Shown here one piece after another: positions 23,399-33,563 of a stretch of DNA of 61,658 bases. The notes under the pieces were generated by a model. The model worked only from the letters and a program-made list of their open reading frames with translations. It was not told the DNA's origin and did no database searches. Every line of letters begins with the position of its first letter. Position 1 is the stretch's first letter. Source of the DNA: an uncultured Prevotella sp. (GTDB lineage Bacteria; Bacteroidota; Bacteroidia; Bacteroidales; Bacteroidaceae). The stretch spans positions 1 to 61,658 of the forward strand of contig OMXK01000029.1 in NCBI GenBank assembly GCA_900314995.1, in the 5' to 3' direction. The position numbers and the translations under genes are program-made.

Positions 23399-25606
23399 AT
23401 GGAAACAAATACAATTAATCAAGTTAGAAAGATTCATTTTACATGTATTGGCAAGGGGCACGGTGCTCCTTGCACCCCTGCCACCAAGGAAGATTGGGAG
23501 GCTCTTCGCCGCGAATCGTGGCTGGCGCAGATGTGCGCACGTATAGAAAGAGGTGACGATGAGCTGAAGCATCGTTTGCCTGTTTGGACACCTCATTGCT
23601 CTGAGTTTAAGGACAATCACAGGGCCGTAGCCGATGCTGTCAGGCCGTTGAGGAGGCTTATGCTCGACTTCGATGAGAAGGGGCATACGGACGAGATCAA
23701 GGCCCGACTGCTGGAGGCGAGTCCGTTGGTGGTGTTGCTGATAGAGGAATCGGTGCGCCGAGGGACTCATGTGCTGGTGGAACTGCCTGAAGGGATGACG
23801 GCCGAAGAGGCTCAGGCATTGATGAAGGAGGCTACGGGATTTGAGCCTGATGCGGCTGTGAAGGATGTGGCGAGGTGTATCTATATGGTGCCTGAGAGCC
23901 ATACCCGATACGTCAATGCTAAGCTGTTTGAGGTGGAAGAAGGATGTGAGCCGAAAATTCGGCCGACATCCAACGAGCGCAAAGATGCGCCCGTTGATTT
24001 GCATGAGCTGAAAATTCAGCCGTCGTTCAAGGGGATACCTTATTCTTCTATCATTACCGAATGGTGGAGGAGGAATGGAGGGGAGCCTGCCGAGGGGGAG
24101 CGCAACGTGAAGTTGCACAAGTTGGCGGTGAACCTCCGAGCCATCTGCGACAATAAGAAAGAGGTGTTGATGCAGGTAATGCCACGATTCGGGCTTTCGG
24201 AAACGGAACTGAAATCGGTGGTTGATTCTGCCTGCAAGGAAGAGCCCAAGGGTATCTCGAAGTTGATGCAGCAGATCATCGATGCACTTGAATTGGGCAT
24301 CGCCTCTGACGAGATCGAGGATGCCGAGGCGGTGGCTGAAGAGACAGGCGTAAAAGTCAATGTCAGGACGCTACCCATCGGACTGAAGGAATCGCTTGTG
24401 GGTGTACCTGTATCGATGCACATGCCGGTGCTCTGCGGTGTGCTGCCCATCGCTGCTGCCTATGCCGATCTGGTAGAGGTAGAGTATTGTGACGGCAACA
24501 CGCATCATCTTGGGCTGATGTCGATCATCCGTGGCGAACAGGCTTCTAACAAGAGTGTTGTCAAGAACGCTGTTGACATCTGGAGGAGGCAACTGGAAGA
24601 AGAGGATGCCATCGCCCGTAAGCGCGAAGAGGAATGGAAGGAGCAGAAGAAGAGCCGCAAGGCCAACGAGAAGGCTCCTGAAGATCCCCATGTGCTCATC
24701 AGGATGGTGCCAGTCACCGTGTCGTGCTCCACATTGCTGAAGCGATTCAAGAACGCACAGGGGCACACCTTGTATTCATTCGGTGAGGAGTTGGACACCC
24801 TTCGGAAGACCAATGGCGCAGGCTCGTGGAGTTCGAAGTACGACATCTATCGCCTCTCGTTCGATCGAGGCGAATGGGGTCAGGACTACAACTCTGATCA
24901 GGCCGAGTCGGGCGTGGTGAACGTGGCCTATAACTGGACGATGCTTGGCACCAATGGGGCTCTGTACAAGTGCTTCAAGAGCGACAACATCGAGAACGGC
25001 CTGTCATCGCGAGTCCTCATAGCCGAGATGCCCGACTCGAGTTTCTCCAAGATGCCCAAGTTCGGCAAGCGCTCGGCAGAGGATGAAGCCAAGATCCAGG
25101 AGGCTGTGACGCGTCTGCGTTCAGTCAGCGGGCTTGTTGACACGCCTCGTCTGAGAAAAGCCATCGAGGCTTGGGTTGAAGAGAAGCGTGTTGAGGCCGC
25201 CAAGGACATTGACCATGTGAAGGACACCTATCGCAAGCGTGCAGCCGTAATCGGATTCCGCTGCGGAGTGATCTTCCATCTGCTGTCGGGAAAGGACAAG
25301 GAGACGAAGGCTTGTCTGGACTTTGCAAGGATGATGGCCGACTACTGTCTGAATCAGCAAATCAAGGCATTCGGCGATGCGCTGTCCAATCAGTACATCG
25401 ATGCCCGTGATGAAGGTCAGCGCTACAGTCAGAACCACTCGGTGTTCGATCAGTTGCCCCCTACTTTCACAATGGACAACCTGAGGGCTCTGAAGGGCAG
25501 AACCTGCGGTGAGACTGGCATGAGGGTCATCATCAGCCGTTGGACGCGTGACCGCTGGATCGAGAAGATTGAGAAGGGTCGCTGGAAAAAGCAGACGGTC
25601 TCGTAA
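23399..25606 (+). CDS. VirE_N / DUF3987 primase-helicase-like protein, island 1
   Basis: A 735-residue protein from the ATG at 23399; the frame continues to a GTG at 23321, but that extension is compositionally unlike the family. The N-terminal part (about 1-190) matches the VirE_N/BT4734-like domain, including LMLDFDEKG and HVLVELPEG. The C-terminal part is a DUF3987-type ATPase domain with a Walker A-like GEQASNKS and the downstream region around LSSRVLIAEMPDSSF. Related proteins lie in accessory regions of Bacteroidetes and are thought to be primase or helicase relatives; the real activity is unknown. It converges on asnB, with a shared terminator hairpin between them. A longer relative lies at 40230. 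Confidence 0.82.
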   Translation: METNTINQVRKIHFTCIGKGHGAPCTPATKEDWEALRRESWLAQMCARIERGDDELKHRLPVWTPHCSEFKDNHRAVADAVRPLRRLMLDFDEKGHTDEIKARLLEASPLVVLLIEESVRRGTHVLVELPEGMTAEEAQALMKEATGFEPDAAVKDVARCIYMVPESHTRYVNAKLFEVEEGCEPKIRPTSNERKDAPVDLHELKIQPSFKGIPYSSIITEWWRRNGGEPAEGERNVKLHKLAVNLRAICDNKKEVLMQVMPRFGLSETELKSVVDSACKEEPKGISKLMQQIIDALELGIASDEIEDAEAVAEETGVKVNVRTLPIGLKESLVGVPVSMHMPVLCGVLPIAAAYADLVEVEYCDGNTHHLGLMSIIRGEQASNKSVVKNAVDIWRRQLEEEDAIARKREEEWKEQKKSRKANEKAPEDPHVLIRMVPVTVSCSTLLKRFKNAQGHTLYSFGEELDTLRKTNGAGSWSSKYDIYRLSFDRGEWGQDYNSDQAESGVVNVAYNWTMLGTNGALYKCFKSDNIENGLSSRVLIAEMPDSSFSKMPKFGKRSAEDEAKIQEAVTRLRSVSGLVDTPRLRKAIEAWVEEKRVEAAKDIDHVKDTYRKRAAVIGFRCGVIFHLLSGKDKETKACLDFARMMADYCLNQQIKAFGDALSNQYIDARDEGQRYSQNHSVFDQLPPTFTMDNLRALKGRTCGETGMRVIISRWTRDRWIEKIEKGRWKKQTVS

Positions 25607-25615
25607 ATTAAGCAT

Positions 25616-25644
25616 CATCCCCAAGGCGAATGGCCTTGGGGATG
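25616..25644. terminator. bidirectional terminator hairpin
   Basis: CATCCCCAAGGC (25616-25627) pairs perfectly with GCCTTGGGGATG (25633-25644). It lies between the convergent DUF3987 and asnB genes. Confidence 0.8.
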
Positions 25645-25648
25645 AATA

Positions 25649-25728
25649 TCAATAGGCCTGCTCATGCACGCCCTTGACGACGATATTTGTCGTTCCGTCA
25701 ATAGGCCTGCTCATGCACGCCCTTGACG
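25649..25728 (-). repeat. duplicated 3' end of asnB
   Basis: 31 identical bases at 25649-25679 and 25698-25728. The second copy is the real end of asnB (codons for VKGVHEQAY plus stop); the first lies 18 bp beyond the stop as an orphan tail. It parallels the hsdM and hsdS tail copies further on. Confidence 0.9.
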
Positions 25729-27362
25729 GCTCGGCCTGAAGGGTCGTTCATGCCCCTGAAGGCGGCATCCCATTCGAGGGCGATAGCAGTTGAGCAGGCT
25801 ACGCTGGCCTCACTGGGGACGCTGAGGGCGGCACTGTCGCTGGGGAAATGCTCGGCGAAGATCGAACGGTAATAGTATTCCTCCTTGTTCTTCGGCGGGT
25901 TGATGGGGAAGCGTTCTGCAGCGTGGGCCATCTGCTCGTCGCTGACGGCCTCAGCGGTAATCTGCTTCAGGGTGTCGATCCATGAATAGCCCACACCGTC
26001 GCTGAACTGCTCCTTCTGTCGCCAGGCTACTTCCTCGGGCAGCATGTCGGCAAAGGCCTCGCGCACAATCTTCTTCTCGATAGTAGAGCCAGGGCACATC
26101 TTTGCCGCTGGATTGGTGCGCATTGCCACATCGAGGAACTCCTTGTCGAGGAAGGGCACACGCCCCTCAACGCCCCAGGCACAGAGGCTCTTGTTGGCGC
26201 GAAGACAGTCGTAGAGGTAGAGTTTGCCGAGTTTGCGCACGGTCTCCTCATGGAAGTCCTTGGCCGTCGGGGCCTTGTGGAAATAGAGGTATCCGCCGAA
26301 TATCTCGTCAGCGCCCTCACCCGAGAGCACCATCTTGATGCCCATCGACTTGATGACACGCGCCAGCAGATACATCGGCGTAGAGGCGCGGACGGTGGTG
26401 ACATCGTAGGTCTCGATAAAGTAGATGACGTCGCGGATGGCATCGAGGCCCTCCTGGATGGTGTAATTTATTTCGTGGTGAACAGTGCCTATATGGTCGG
26501 CCACGAGTTTGGCCTTTGCCAGATCAGGCGCCCCCTTCAGTCCTACGGCAAACGAGTGCAGGCGGGGCCAGTAGGCCTTAGTCTTCGAATCGTCCTCGAT
26601 ACGCATCTCGGAATATTTCTCGGCGATGGCGGAGATGACACTCGAATCGAGACCGCCGGAGAGCAGCACGCCATAAGGCACATCGCTCATCAGCTGGCGC
26701 TTCACGGCTGCCGTCAGAGCATCGTGGATAGCCTTGCTGCTGGCAGGATTATCCTTGACGGCATCGTATTGCATCCAGTCGCGACGGTAGTACCACTTCT
26801 GACCCGGATCGACACTCCAGTAATAATGTCCGGGCAGGAAGGGCTCGTAGCGCTCACACTGGCCTTCGAGGGCCTTCAGTTCGGAGGCCACATAAACGGT
26901 TCCATCGCTATCATAGCCGATATACAGAGGAATCACCCCTATCGGATCGCGGGCAATCAGGAACTCATCGCGCTCCTCATCGTAGAGCACAAAGGCGAAG
27001 ATGCCTGAGAGGTCTTCGAGGAAATTGATGCCTTTCTCACGGTAGAGTGCGAGGATCACTTCACAGTCGGAGCCCGTCTGGAACTCATATTGCCCTGCAA
27101 AGCGACGGCGGATCTCCTGATGATTATAGATCTCGCCATTCACCGCCAGAATCTGTTTCCTATCCGACGAGAACAAAGGCTGTCCGCCTGATTCTGGGTC
27201 GACGATACTCAGTCGCTCGTGGGCGAGAATCGCAGAACCGCCACAATAGATACCACTCCAGTCAGGTCCGCGATGACGAATTTTCTGACTCATCTTCAAC
27301 GCCTTGTCACGCAGCTCATGCGACTGCTCCTTGACATTTAGTATAGCAACTATTCCACACAT
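25698..27362 (-). CDS. asnB: asparagine synthetase B (glutamine-hydrolysing)
   Basis: A 554-residue full-length enzyme that makes asparagine from aspartate, glutamine and ATP. The N-terminal class II glutaminase starts MCGIVAIL with the catalytic Cys2 and carries KIRHRGPDWSG and LAVNGEIYNH. The synthetase domain has the PP-loop LLSGGLDSSVISA (about 234-246) and SGEGADEIFGGYLYFHKAP. It is the last gene of the pyrG-purF-carA-carB-asnB run, 20 bp after carB. Its 3' end is duplicated just downstream. Confidence 0.95.
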   Translation of the reverse strand: MCGIVAILNVKEQSHELRDKALKMSQKIRHRGPDWSGIYCGGSAILAHERLSIVDPESGGQPLFSSDRKQILAVNGEIYNHQEIRRRFAGQYEFQTGSDCEVILALYREKGINFLEDLSGIFAFVLYDEERDEFLIARDPIGVIPLYIGYDSDGTVYVASELKALEGQCERYEPFLPGHYYWSVDPGQKWYYRRDWMQYDAVKDNPASSKAIHDALTAAVKRQLMSDVPYGVLLSGGLDSSVISAIAEKYSEMRIEDDSKTKAYWPRLHSFAVGLKGAPDLAKAKLVADHIGTVHHEINYTIQEGLDAIRDVIYFIETYDVTTVRASTPMYLLARVIKSMGIKMVLSGEGADEIFGGYLYFHKAPTAKDFHEETVRKLGKLYLYDCLRANKSLCAWGVEGRVPFLDKEFLDVAMRTNPAAKMCPGSTIEKKIVREAFADMLPEEVAWRQKEQFSDGVGYSWIDTLKQITAEAVSDEQMAHAAERFPINPPKNKEEYYYRSIFAEHFPSDSAALSVPSEASVACSTAIALEWDAAFRGMNDPSGRAVKGVHEQAY

Positions 27363-27382
27363 AATGCTTATTCTTTTTTTTA

Positions 27383-29077
27383 TTAAAGGTACGACAAATA
27401 CAGATAATTGGTTTGGGCAGGATACTCTGCAGCCAGCGTATCTATCTGGTTAACGGTAGGCACGATGCCAAACTCCTTGCGCCAGGCACGCACCCTGAGC
27501 CCCGCATCAGTCATGCTCATGAGCGACTCAAGCCCCAAGGCACGGCCTATCTGGAAATCGGAGAAGCCATACACCTTCGCCTCATGCAGCAGATCCACGA
27601 ATTCAGGCGCCTCCAGATATTCCATCAACTCCGTATTATCCATAAAGGCCATGAGCTCCGAGACTTGTGCAAATGCCTTCAGACGCTGATCGATAGTGAC
27701 GATGTGCTTCAGCTTGTCAAGAAACCAGCGGTCAATCATCGTCAGCCGGTGAATCTGGTCTACCGCATAGCCTATCTTCAAGGCCTTCGACACGACAAAG
27801 ATACGCATATCCGTTGGCTCATGAAGTGATTTCTCGATATCGGCAATCTTGATCTCATGGTTCTCCACGAAACCATGCATCCCTTGTCCGATCATGCGGA
27901 GCCCCTTTTGCAGCGCCTCCTCAAAAGTCCTGCCTATGGCCATCACCTCGCCCACACTCTTCATCGAGGAGCCAAGCTGGCGCTTCACCCCATGGAACTT
28001 CGTCAGATCCCAACGGGGAATCTTCACGACCACATAGTCGAGAGCGGGCTCGAAGAAGGCGCTGGTAGTCTTGGTGACAGAGTTCTTCAGTTCAAAGAGC
28101 CCATAGCCGAGCCCCAGTTTGGCAGCGACGAAAGCCAGCGGATAGCCCGTAGCCTTCGAGGCTAAAGCCGAAGAGCGGCTCAGACGGGCATTGACCTCGA
28201 TGACACGATAATCCTCGGATTCAGGATCGAGAGCGTACTGCACATTACACTCTCCCACGATACCTATATGGCGGATAATCTTAATGGCCAAGGCGCGCAG
28301 CTTATGATACTCAGCATTGGATAGCGTCTGACTGGGAGCCACTACGATCGACTCGCCAGTATGGATGCCCAGGGGATCGAAGTTCTCCATGTTACAGACG
28401 GTGATACAGTTGTCATAGCGATCGCGCACCACCTCATACTCTATCTCCTTCCAGCCACGAAGCGATTTCTCCACCAACACCTGCGGCGAGAACGAGAAGG
28501 CCTCTTCTGCCTGCGCCTCAAGTTCTTCGGCATTGTCGCAGAAGCCCGAGCCCAAGCCGCCGAGCGCATAGGCTGCTCTCAATATCACTGGGAAGCCCAG
28601 TTCGGATGCAGCTGCGCGAACCTCCTCGACGGTGCTGCAGGCCTGACTCTTGATGGTCTTCACACCTATCTCGTCAAGACGCTTCACGAAGAGGTCGCGG
28701 TCTTCAGTATCGATGATGGCCTGCACGGGGGTACCCAAGACCTTTACGCCATATTTCTCCAGCACACCACGCTGATAGAGCTCCACACCGCAGTTGAGTG
28801 CCGTCTGCCCGCCAAACGAAAGCAGAATACCGTCGGGACGCTCCTTCTCGATGATACGCTCTACGAAATCAGGCTGTACTGGTTGGAAATAGACCGTATC
28901 GGCTACGCCTTGGGAAGTTTGCACCGTAGCGATGTTGGGATTGATAAGCACAGAGTGGATACCCTCCTCCTTCAGGGCTTTCAGGGCCTGAGCGCCGCTA
29001 TAGTCAAATTCGCCCGCCTGACCAATCTTCAGGGCACCGCTACCTAACAATAATACCTTCTTTATCTCTTCCATCAT
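27383..29077 (-). CDS. carB: half-length carbamoyl-phosphate synthase large subunit
   Basis: A 564-residue protein, about half of a normal CarB (~1070). It contains the first ATP-grasp (carboxyphosphate) half and the oligomerisation domain: [23 protein letters not shown] (5-27), [27 protein letters not shown] (167-180), [13 protein letters not shown]-like and [21 protein letters not shown]. The sequence is closer to eukaryotic CAD-type synthases (LGGLGSGF rather than GGTGGG). It stops cleanly (NYLYLSYL) at the boundary to the second ATP-grasp half, which is not in the window. The first ATG overlaps the carA stop (ATGA), implying coupled translation. Confidence 0.85.
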   Translation of the reverse strand: MMEEIKKVLLLGSGALKIGQAGEFDYSGAQALKALKEEGIHSVLINPNIATVQTSQGVADTVYFQPVQPDFVERIIEKERPDGILLSFGGQTALNCGVELYQRGVLEKYGVKVLGTPVQAIIDTEDRDLFVKRLDEIGVKTIKSQACSTVEEVRAAASELGFPVILRAAYALGGLGSGFCDNAEELEAQAEEAFSFSPQVLVEKSLRGWKEIEYEVVRDRYDNCITVCNMENFDPLGIHTGESIVVAPSQTLSNAEYHKLRALAIKIIRHIGIVGECNVQYALDPESEDYRVIEVNARLSRSSALASKATGYPLAFVAAKLGLGYGLFELKNSVTKTTSAFFEPALDYVVVKIPRWDLTKFHGVKRQLGSSMKSVGEVMAIGRTFEEALQKGLRMIGQGMHGFVENHEIKIADIEKSLHEPTDMRIFVVSKALKIGYAVDQIHRLTMIDRWFLDKLKHIVTIDQRLKAFAQVSELMAFMDNTELMEYLEAPEFVDLLHEAKVYGFSDFQIGRALGLESLMSMTDAGLRVRAWRKEFGIVPTVNQIDTLAAEYPAQTNYLYLSYL

Positions 29078-30171
29078 CCTAGCATTTTTACAAATTCATC
29101 AAACAAGAACTCAGTATCCACAGGGCCGCTACAGGCCTCGGGGTGAAACTGGGCAGACATCCAGGGGTTCCGCTTATGGCAGATACCTTCATTGGAACCA
29201 TCGTTCATATTCACAAACAAGGCTTGCCAATCAGCAGGCAAGGTGGCAGTATCCACCGCATAGCCATGGTTCTGCGAAGTGATGAAGCACTGGGTCGTGC
29301 CTACCTTCTGCACAGGCTGGTTGTGCGAACGATGACCGTATTTCAGCTTATAGGTCTTCGCGCCAGCCGCACGCGCCAACAACTGATTGCCCAGACAGAT
29401 GCCCATACAAGGACGCACCTCCTGACTGTGAAGGAACGTGCGGATGTGGGCTACCGTCTTCTCGCAACGCTCAGGATCACCGGGGCCATTAGCCAGGAAG
29501 AGACCATCAAACGCCAGCTGATTGAAATCATAGTCCCAAGGCACGCGCACCACTTCGATACCGCGCTTCAGCAGACAACGGATGATATTGGCCTTCACGC
29601 CGCAGTCCACCAATACTACTCGATGTTTCTGCTCACCGACGGGCTGATAAGTGATGACCTCCTTACAACTCACCTGCTCCACCCAGTTCACTGAGCCATA
29701 GTCCTCGGGAATCATGTTCCTATGATTTCTAGCTGCGCCCTCGATTTCCACACGTCCCATCATTACGCCACGCTCCCTGAGCAACATCGTCAGACGGCGG
29801 GTATCGATGCCTGTGATGCCTGGCACGCCCTCACGCTTCAGCCACGCATCCAGCGACTCTCTGGCGTTCCAGTGGGAATAAGTCTCGCTATAGTCGGCCA
29901 CAATCAGCGCTGTGGCGTGAATACGTTCACTCTCCATCAGTTCGGGCAGACCGTTTTCCGCCATTCCTGTCGAGGGCACGCCATAGTTACCCACCAGCGG
30001 ATAGGTCATCACCAGCATCTGTCCCTCATAACTGGGATCTGAGAGACTCTCGGGATAACCCGACATCGCCGTGTTAAACACCACTTCGCCAACTGCATCC
30101 TTCGCTGCACCAAAAGCCCAGCCACAGAATACCGAACCATCATCGAGGATGAGTCTTGCTCTAGTTTTCAT
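29074..30171 (-). CDS. carA: carbamoyl-phosphate synthase small subunit
   Basis: A 365-residue glutaminase subunit of normal length that feeds ammonia to CarB. The N-terminal CPSase_sm domain shows [16 protein letters not shown] and [17 protein letters not shown]. The class I amidotransferase triad region has [16 protein letters not shown] (Cys about 255) and the late HPEA motif. It begins 1 bp after the purF-like gene stop and its own stop overlaps the carB start. The cluster joins several glutamine-consuming enzymes. Confidence 0.94.
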   Translation of the reverse strand: MKTRARLILDDGSVFCGWAFGAAKDAVGEVVFNTAMSGYPESLSDPSYEGQMLVMTYPLVGNYGVPSTGMAENGLPELMESERIHATALIVADYSETYSHWNARESLDAWLKREGVPGITGIDTRRLTMLLRERGVMMGRVEIEGAARNHRNMIPEDYGSVNWVEQVSCKEVITYQPVGEQKHRVVLVDCGVKANIIRCLLKRGIEVVRVPWDYDFNQLAFDGLFLANGPGDPERCEKTVAHIRTFLHSQEVRPCMGICLGNQLLARAAGAKTYKLKYGHRSHNQPVQKVGTTQCFITSQNHGYAVDTATLPADWQALFVNMNDGSNEGICHKRNPWMSAQFHPEACSGPVDTEFLFDEFVKMLG

Positions 30172-30172
30172 C

Positions 30173-31915
30173 TTATAATTGTAACTTTAATACTTGTTCT
30201 ACATAATTTACGAACGCCTGATTCACCATACGGATACCGCCCGGGGTGGGATAATGCCCTGAGAAATACCAGTCGCCTGGGTGATTCGGACAAGCCTCGT
30301 GCAGGCCTTCGATGCTCTGATACACGAGTTCGACAGGTGCCTGCATGCCCTTAGGGCGCAACATCTCCACAATCTTACGATTGATCTCATCGGGGCTAAA
30401 TGATGCATAGATGGCTCTCACGTGATTGGCGACAGTGGGTGTTGCCTTACACTTCTGATAGGTATCTGCTATCAGCTGCTGCATGCCGCGCTCATTAATC
30501 AAGGCGATGGCAGCACGGAAGGCACAGAGTTCTTCCAGTCGCGACATATCGATGCCGTAGTAGTCGGGATAGCGGATCTGGGGCGAGCTCGACACCATCA
30601 CGATCTTCTTGGGATGCAGACGGTCGAGGATCTTGAAGATACTCTCCTTCAGCGTGGTACCCCGCACGATGCTGTCGTCGATAATCACGAGGTTATCCTC
30701 GAAAGGCCGCAGCGAACCGTAGGTGATGTCATAGACGTGGGCTGCAAGGTCGTTGCGCTCCGCACCGTCAGAGATGAAAGTGCGAAGCTTGATGTCCTTC
30801 CAAACGACCTTCTCAATACGTACATCGTGATCCAAACGCCTGATGCCGTCAGTCATCCCGTAGAAGGCGACTTCGGCGGTGTTGGGAATATATGAAAAAA
30901 CTGTGTTGGCTACATCGTTATTGATGGCGTGCATGATGGCAGGGGTCAGTTGTTCGCCCAACTGTTTGCGCTCCTGATAGATATCGCGGTCGGAACCTCG
31001 GCTGAAATAGATACGTTCAAACGAGCAGGCACTGTTGGCGACTTCAGCAAGAATCTGTTCAAGATGACTCTCGCCGTTACGTCTGACGATAAGTGCCTTG
31101 CCTGGCTGCAACTCATGGATGTCGTCGTATTGAAGGTCGAAGGTCGTCTGCAGCACAGGCCGCTCACTGGCGACAGCCACTATCTCCTCATCGCGATAGT
31201 AAAAGGCAGGACGGATGCCCCATGGGTCACGCACAGCAAACATCTCGCCAGAGCCCGTCAGACCGCACATCACATAACCCCCATCAAAATGGCTCATCGT
31301 CTTCTTCAGCACATTGGCCATCTCCACATGGTTGTCGATATAGGCCGTTATGTCCGTGCCTTGCAGACCCTTTTCCTTGGCTTCGGCAAACAGTCGCTCT
31401 ACCTCACGATCCAGACGGTGGCCCATCAGTTCGAGGGTGATGTAAGAGTCGCCATAGATACGCGGCGACTGTCCCTGCGCAGTCAGGAACTGGAACACCT
31501 CGTCGATGTTGGTCATGTTGAAGTTACCACAAAGACAGAGGTTCTTGGCGCGCCAGTTATTGCGGCGCAGGAAAGGATGCACGTATTGCAGTCCGCTCTT
31601 GCCTGTGGTGGAATAGCGCAGATGGCCCATTAGTAATTGACCATTGAATGGTGAATGGTCAATGGCCTTAAACACCTCCGTGATGGCATCTTTGCCTTCA
31701 GCCTTCTCACGAAACATATACTCCTCGCCAGCAGGTGCATCGAGATTCACACAGGCCACACCAGCACCCTCCTGACCGCGATTGTGCTGCTTCTCCATCA
31801 TCAGATAGAGTTTGTTCAGCCCATAGCGCCAAGTGCCGTACTTCTGTTCGTAATAACTCAGCGGCTTCAGCAGGCGGATCATCGCCACGCCACATTCATG
31901 CTTCAGCTGTTCCAT
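30173..31915 (-). CDS. amidophosphoribosyltransferase (PurF) paralogue
   Basis: A 580-residue protein, longer than classical PurF (~470-500) but typical of the Bacteroidetes paralogue that starts MEQLKHECGVAMIR (Cys8 as presumed nucleophile after processing). It has the glutaminase signatures NRGQEGAG and GHLRYSTTG, GDSYITLELMGH, and the PRPP-binding loop NLVIIDDSIVRGTT (about 410-423). It should start purine synthesis from PRPP and glutamine, or do a related transfer. Its 5' end overlaps pyrG by 20 bp. A 9-bp inverted repeat lies inside the coding sequence (31635-31660) at the segment FKAIDHSPFNG. Confidence 0.85.
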   Translation of the reverse strand: MEQLKHECGVAMIRLLKPLSYYEQKYGTWRYGLNKLYLMMEKQHNRGQEGAGVACVNLDAPAGEEYMFREKAEGKDAITEVFKAIDHSPFNGQLLMGHLRYSTTGKSGLQYVHPFLRRNNWRAKNLCLCGNFNMTNIDEVFQFLTAQGQSPRIYGDSYITLELMGHRLDREVERLFAEAKEKGLQGTDITAYIDNHVEMANVLKKTMSHFDGGYVMCGLTGSGEMFAVRDPWGIRPAFYYRDEEIVAVASERPVLQTTFDLQYDDIHELQPGKALIVRRNGESHLEQILAEVANSACSFERIYFSRGSDRDIYQERKQLGEQLTPAIMHAINNDVANTVFSYIPNTAEVAFYGMTDGIRRLDHDVRIEKVVWKDIKLRTFISDGAERNDLAAHVYDITYGSLRPFEDNLVIIDDSIVRGTTLKESIFKILDRLHPKKIVMVSSSPQIRYPDYYGIDMSRLEELCAFRAAIALINERGMQQLIADTYQKCKATPTVANHVRAIYASFSPDEINRKIVEMLRPKGMQAPVELVYQSIEGLHEACPNHPGDWYFSGHYPTPGGIRMVNQAFVNYVEQVLKLQL

Positions 31916-33539
31916 CTATACATGCTTTGACAAACGACATAAACAGCGGATGCGGATGCAGCACCGTCGATGAATATTCCGGATGGAACTGCGTGCCGAT
32001 ATACCAGCGTTTCTCAGGGATCTCCACAATCTCCACAAGGTTGGAGGCAGGGTTGATACCCACACACTTCATACCGCTCGATTCGTATTCCTCCTTATAG
32101 GCATTGTTGAACTCATAGCGATGGCGATGACGCTCCCTGATGAGTGCCATTCCCGAGTCCGTCGGCTCGCCTGCCCCTAGCCTTTCATGATAAGCCTCAA
32201 AGGCACGTGAGCCTTTCACCAGTTCGCACTCATAGGCCCCGAGTCGCATCGTGCCGCCCATATTCCTCACCGTCTTCTGTTCCTCCATCAGGTCAATAAC
32301 AGGATGTTGTGTATCCTTGGACATCTCTGCACTGTTGGCATCCTGATAGCCCAGCACATTGCGGGCAAACTCGATGACCATCATCTGCATCCCCAGACAG
32401 ATGCCGAAAGTAGGGATATCATGCGTACGGGAATATTCGGCAGCGATAATCTTACCCTCGATGCCCCTTTGGCCGAATCCGGGACAGATGATGATACCAG
32501 CCATTCCCTGCAATCGTTCGCCAATGTTCTCTCGCGTGATCTCCTCGCTATTCACAAAATGTATGCGGGCCTTCACGTCGTTGTAGATGCCGGCAAGGTT
32601 GATGCTCTCACGGATGCTTTTATAAGCGTCCTGCAAGTCGTATTTGCCAACGAGTGCCACATGCACTTCACGGGTGGCGTTGCGCTGTTTCTCCAAGAAG
32701 TCCCGCCAAGGTTTCATGGCAGGCGTCTCTCCCACAGGAATACCGATCTTCCGCATGATGGCGGCATCGAGCCCCTGCTGCTGCATGCTTACCGGCACTT
32801 CGTAGATGGAGGGCATATCCTCGCTCTGCACTACGCACTCCAGATCCACATTACAGAAAGAAGCCACCTTCAGGCGGATAGAGTCGCTGAGGTGGCGTTC
32901 TGTTCTTAGCACGAGGATATCAGGCTGGATGCCCATCCCTTGCAACTCTTTCACAGAGTGCTGGGTAGGCTTGGTCTTCAACTCGTCAGCAGCTTTTAAA
33001 TAAGGTACGTACGTCAGATGCACGCAAACGGCATCGCGGCCTAGTTGCCAGCGCAGCTGACGGATAGCCTCCATAAACGGCGCACTCTCGATGTCGCCGA
33101 TGGTGCCGCCCACCTCCGTAATCACGAAGTCGAGTGCCTCATCGGCATCCTCGCGCAGCATCCGCCGCTTTATCTCGTCCGTGATATGCGGCACCACCTG
33201 GATGGTCTTCCCCAGATAGTCTCCATGCCGCTCGCGATCGATGACGGTCTTGTAGATGCGACCTGTCGTAATCGAGTTGTTGCGGGTCGTATGTATGCCC
33301 GTGAATCGTTCATAGTGCCCCAGATCGAGATCCGTCTCCATACCGTCTACAGTCACGTAGCACTCGCCGTGCTCATAAGGATTCAGCGTGCCTGGATCAA
33401 TGTTAATATAGGGATCAAACTTCTGGATGGTTACCTTGTAACCGCGTGCTTGCAGCAGCTTACCGATACTGGCAGAAATGATTCCCTTTCCCAAGGAGGA
33501 AACCACACCGCCCGTAACGAAGATGTACTTTGTATCCAT
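31896..33539 (-). CDS. pyrG: CTP synthase
   Basis: A 547-residue enzyme of standard length converting UTP to CTP with glutamine. The synthetase domain begins MDTKYIFVTGGVVSSLGKGI and has IQKFDPYINIDPGTL and HGECYVTVDGMETDLDLGHYERF. The C-terminal glutaminase has GICLGMQ (Cys about 390) and FHPEYSS. It is the first gene of the operon leading to purF-like, carA, carB and asnB, grouping pyrimidine, purine and asparagine synthesis. Confidence 0.96.
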   Translation of the reverse strand: MDTKYIFVTGGVVSSLGKGIISASIGKLLQARGYKVTIQKFDPYINIDPGTLNPYEHGECYVTVDGMETDLDLGHYERFTGIHTTRNNSITTGRIYKTVIDRERHGDYLGKTIQVVPHITDEIKRRMLREDADEALDFVITEVGGTIGDIESAPFMEAIRQLRWQLGRDAVCVHLTYVPYLKAADELKTKPTQHSVKELQGMGIQPDILVLRTERHLSDSIRLKVASFCNVDLECVVQSEDMPSIYEVPVSMQQQGLDAAIMRKIGIPVGETPAMKPWRDFLEKQRNATREVHVALVGKYDLQDAYKSIRESINLAGIYNDVKARIHFVNSEEITRENIGERLQGMAGIIICPGFGQRGIEGKIIAAEYSRTHDIPTFGICLGMQMMVIEFARNVLGYQDANSAEMSKDTQHPVIDLMEEQKTVRNMGGTMRLGAYECELVKGSRAFEAYHERLGAGEPTDSGMALIRERHRHRYEFNNAYKEEYESSGMKCVGINPASNLVEIVEIPEKRWYIGTQFHPEYSSTVLHPHPLFMSFVKACIDGTAEA

Positions 33540-33563
33540 AAAACCAATCTATTTTATGGACTG

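Noticed and set aside
23360-24118. 252-codon minus-strand frame opposite DUF3987 gene 1
   Set aside because: Antisense to the VirE_N domain region; no recognisable protein.
26250-27008. 252-codon plus-strand frame opposite asnB
   Set aside because: Antisense shadow of a conserved enzyme gene.
28361-29047. 228-codon plus-strand frame opposite carB
   Set aside because: Antisense shadow; the minus-strand frame has clear ATP-grasp motifs.
30929-31633. 234-codon plus-strand frame opposite the purF-like gene
   Set aside because: Antisense shadow of a conserved enzyme; no promoter.
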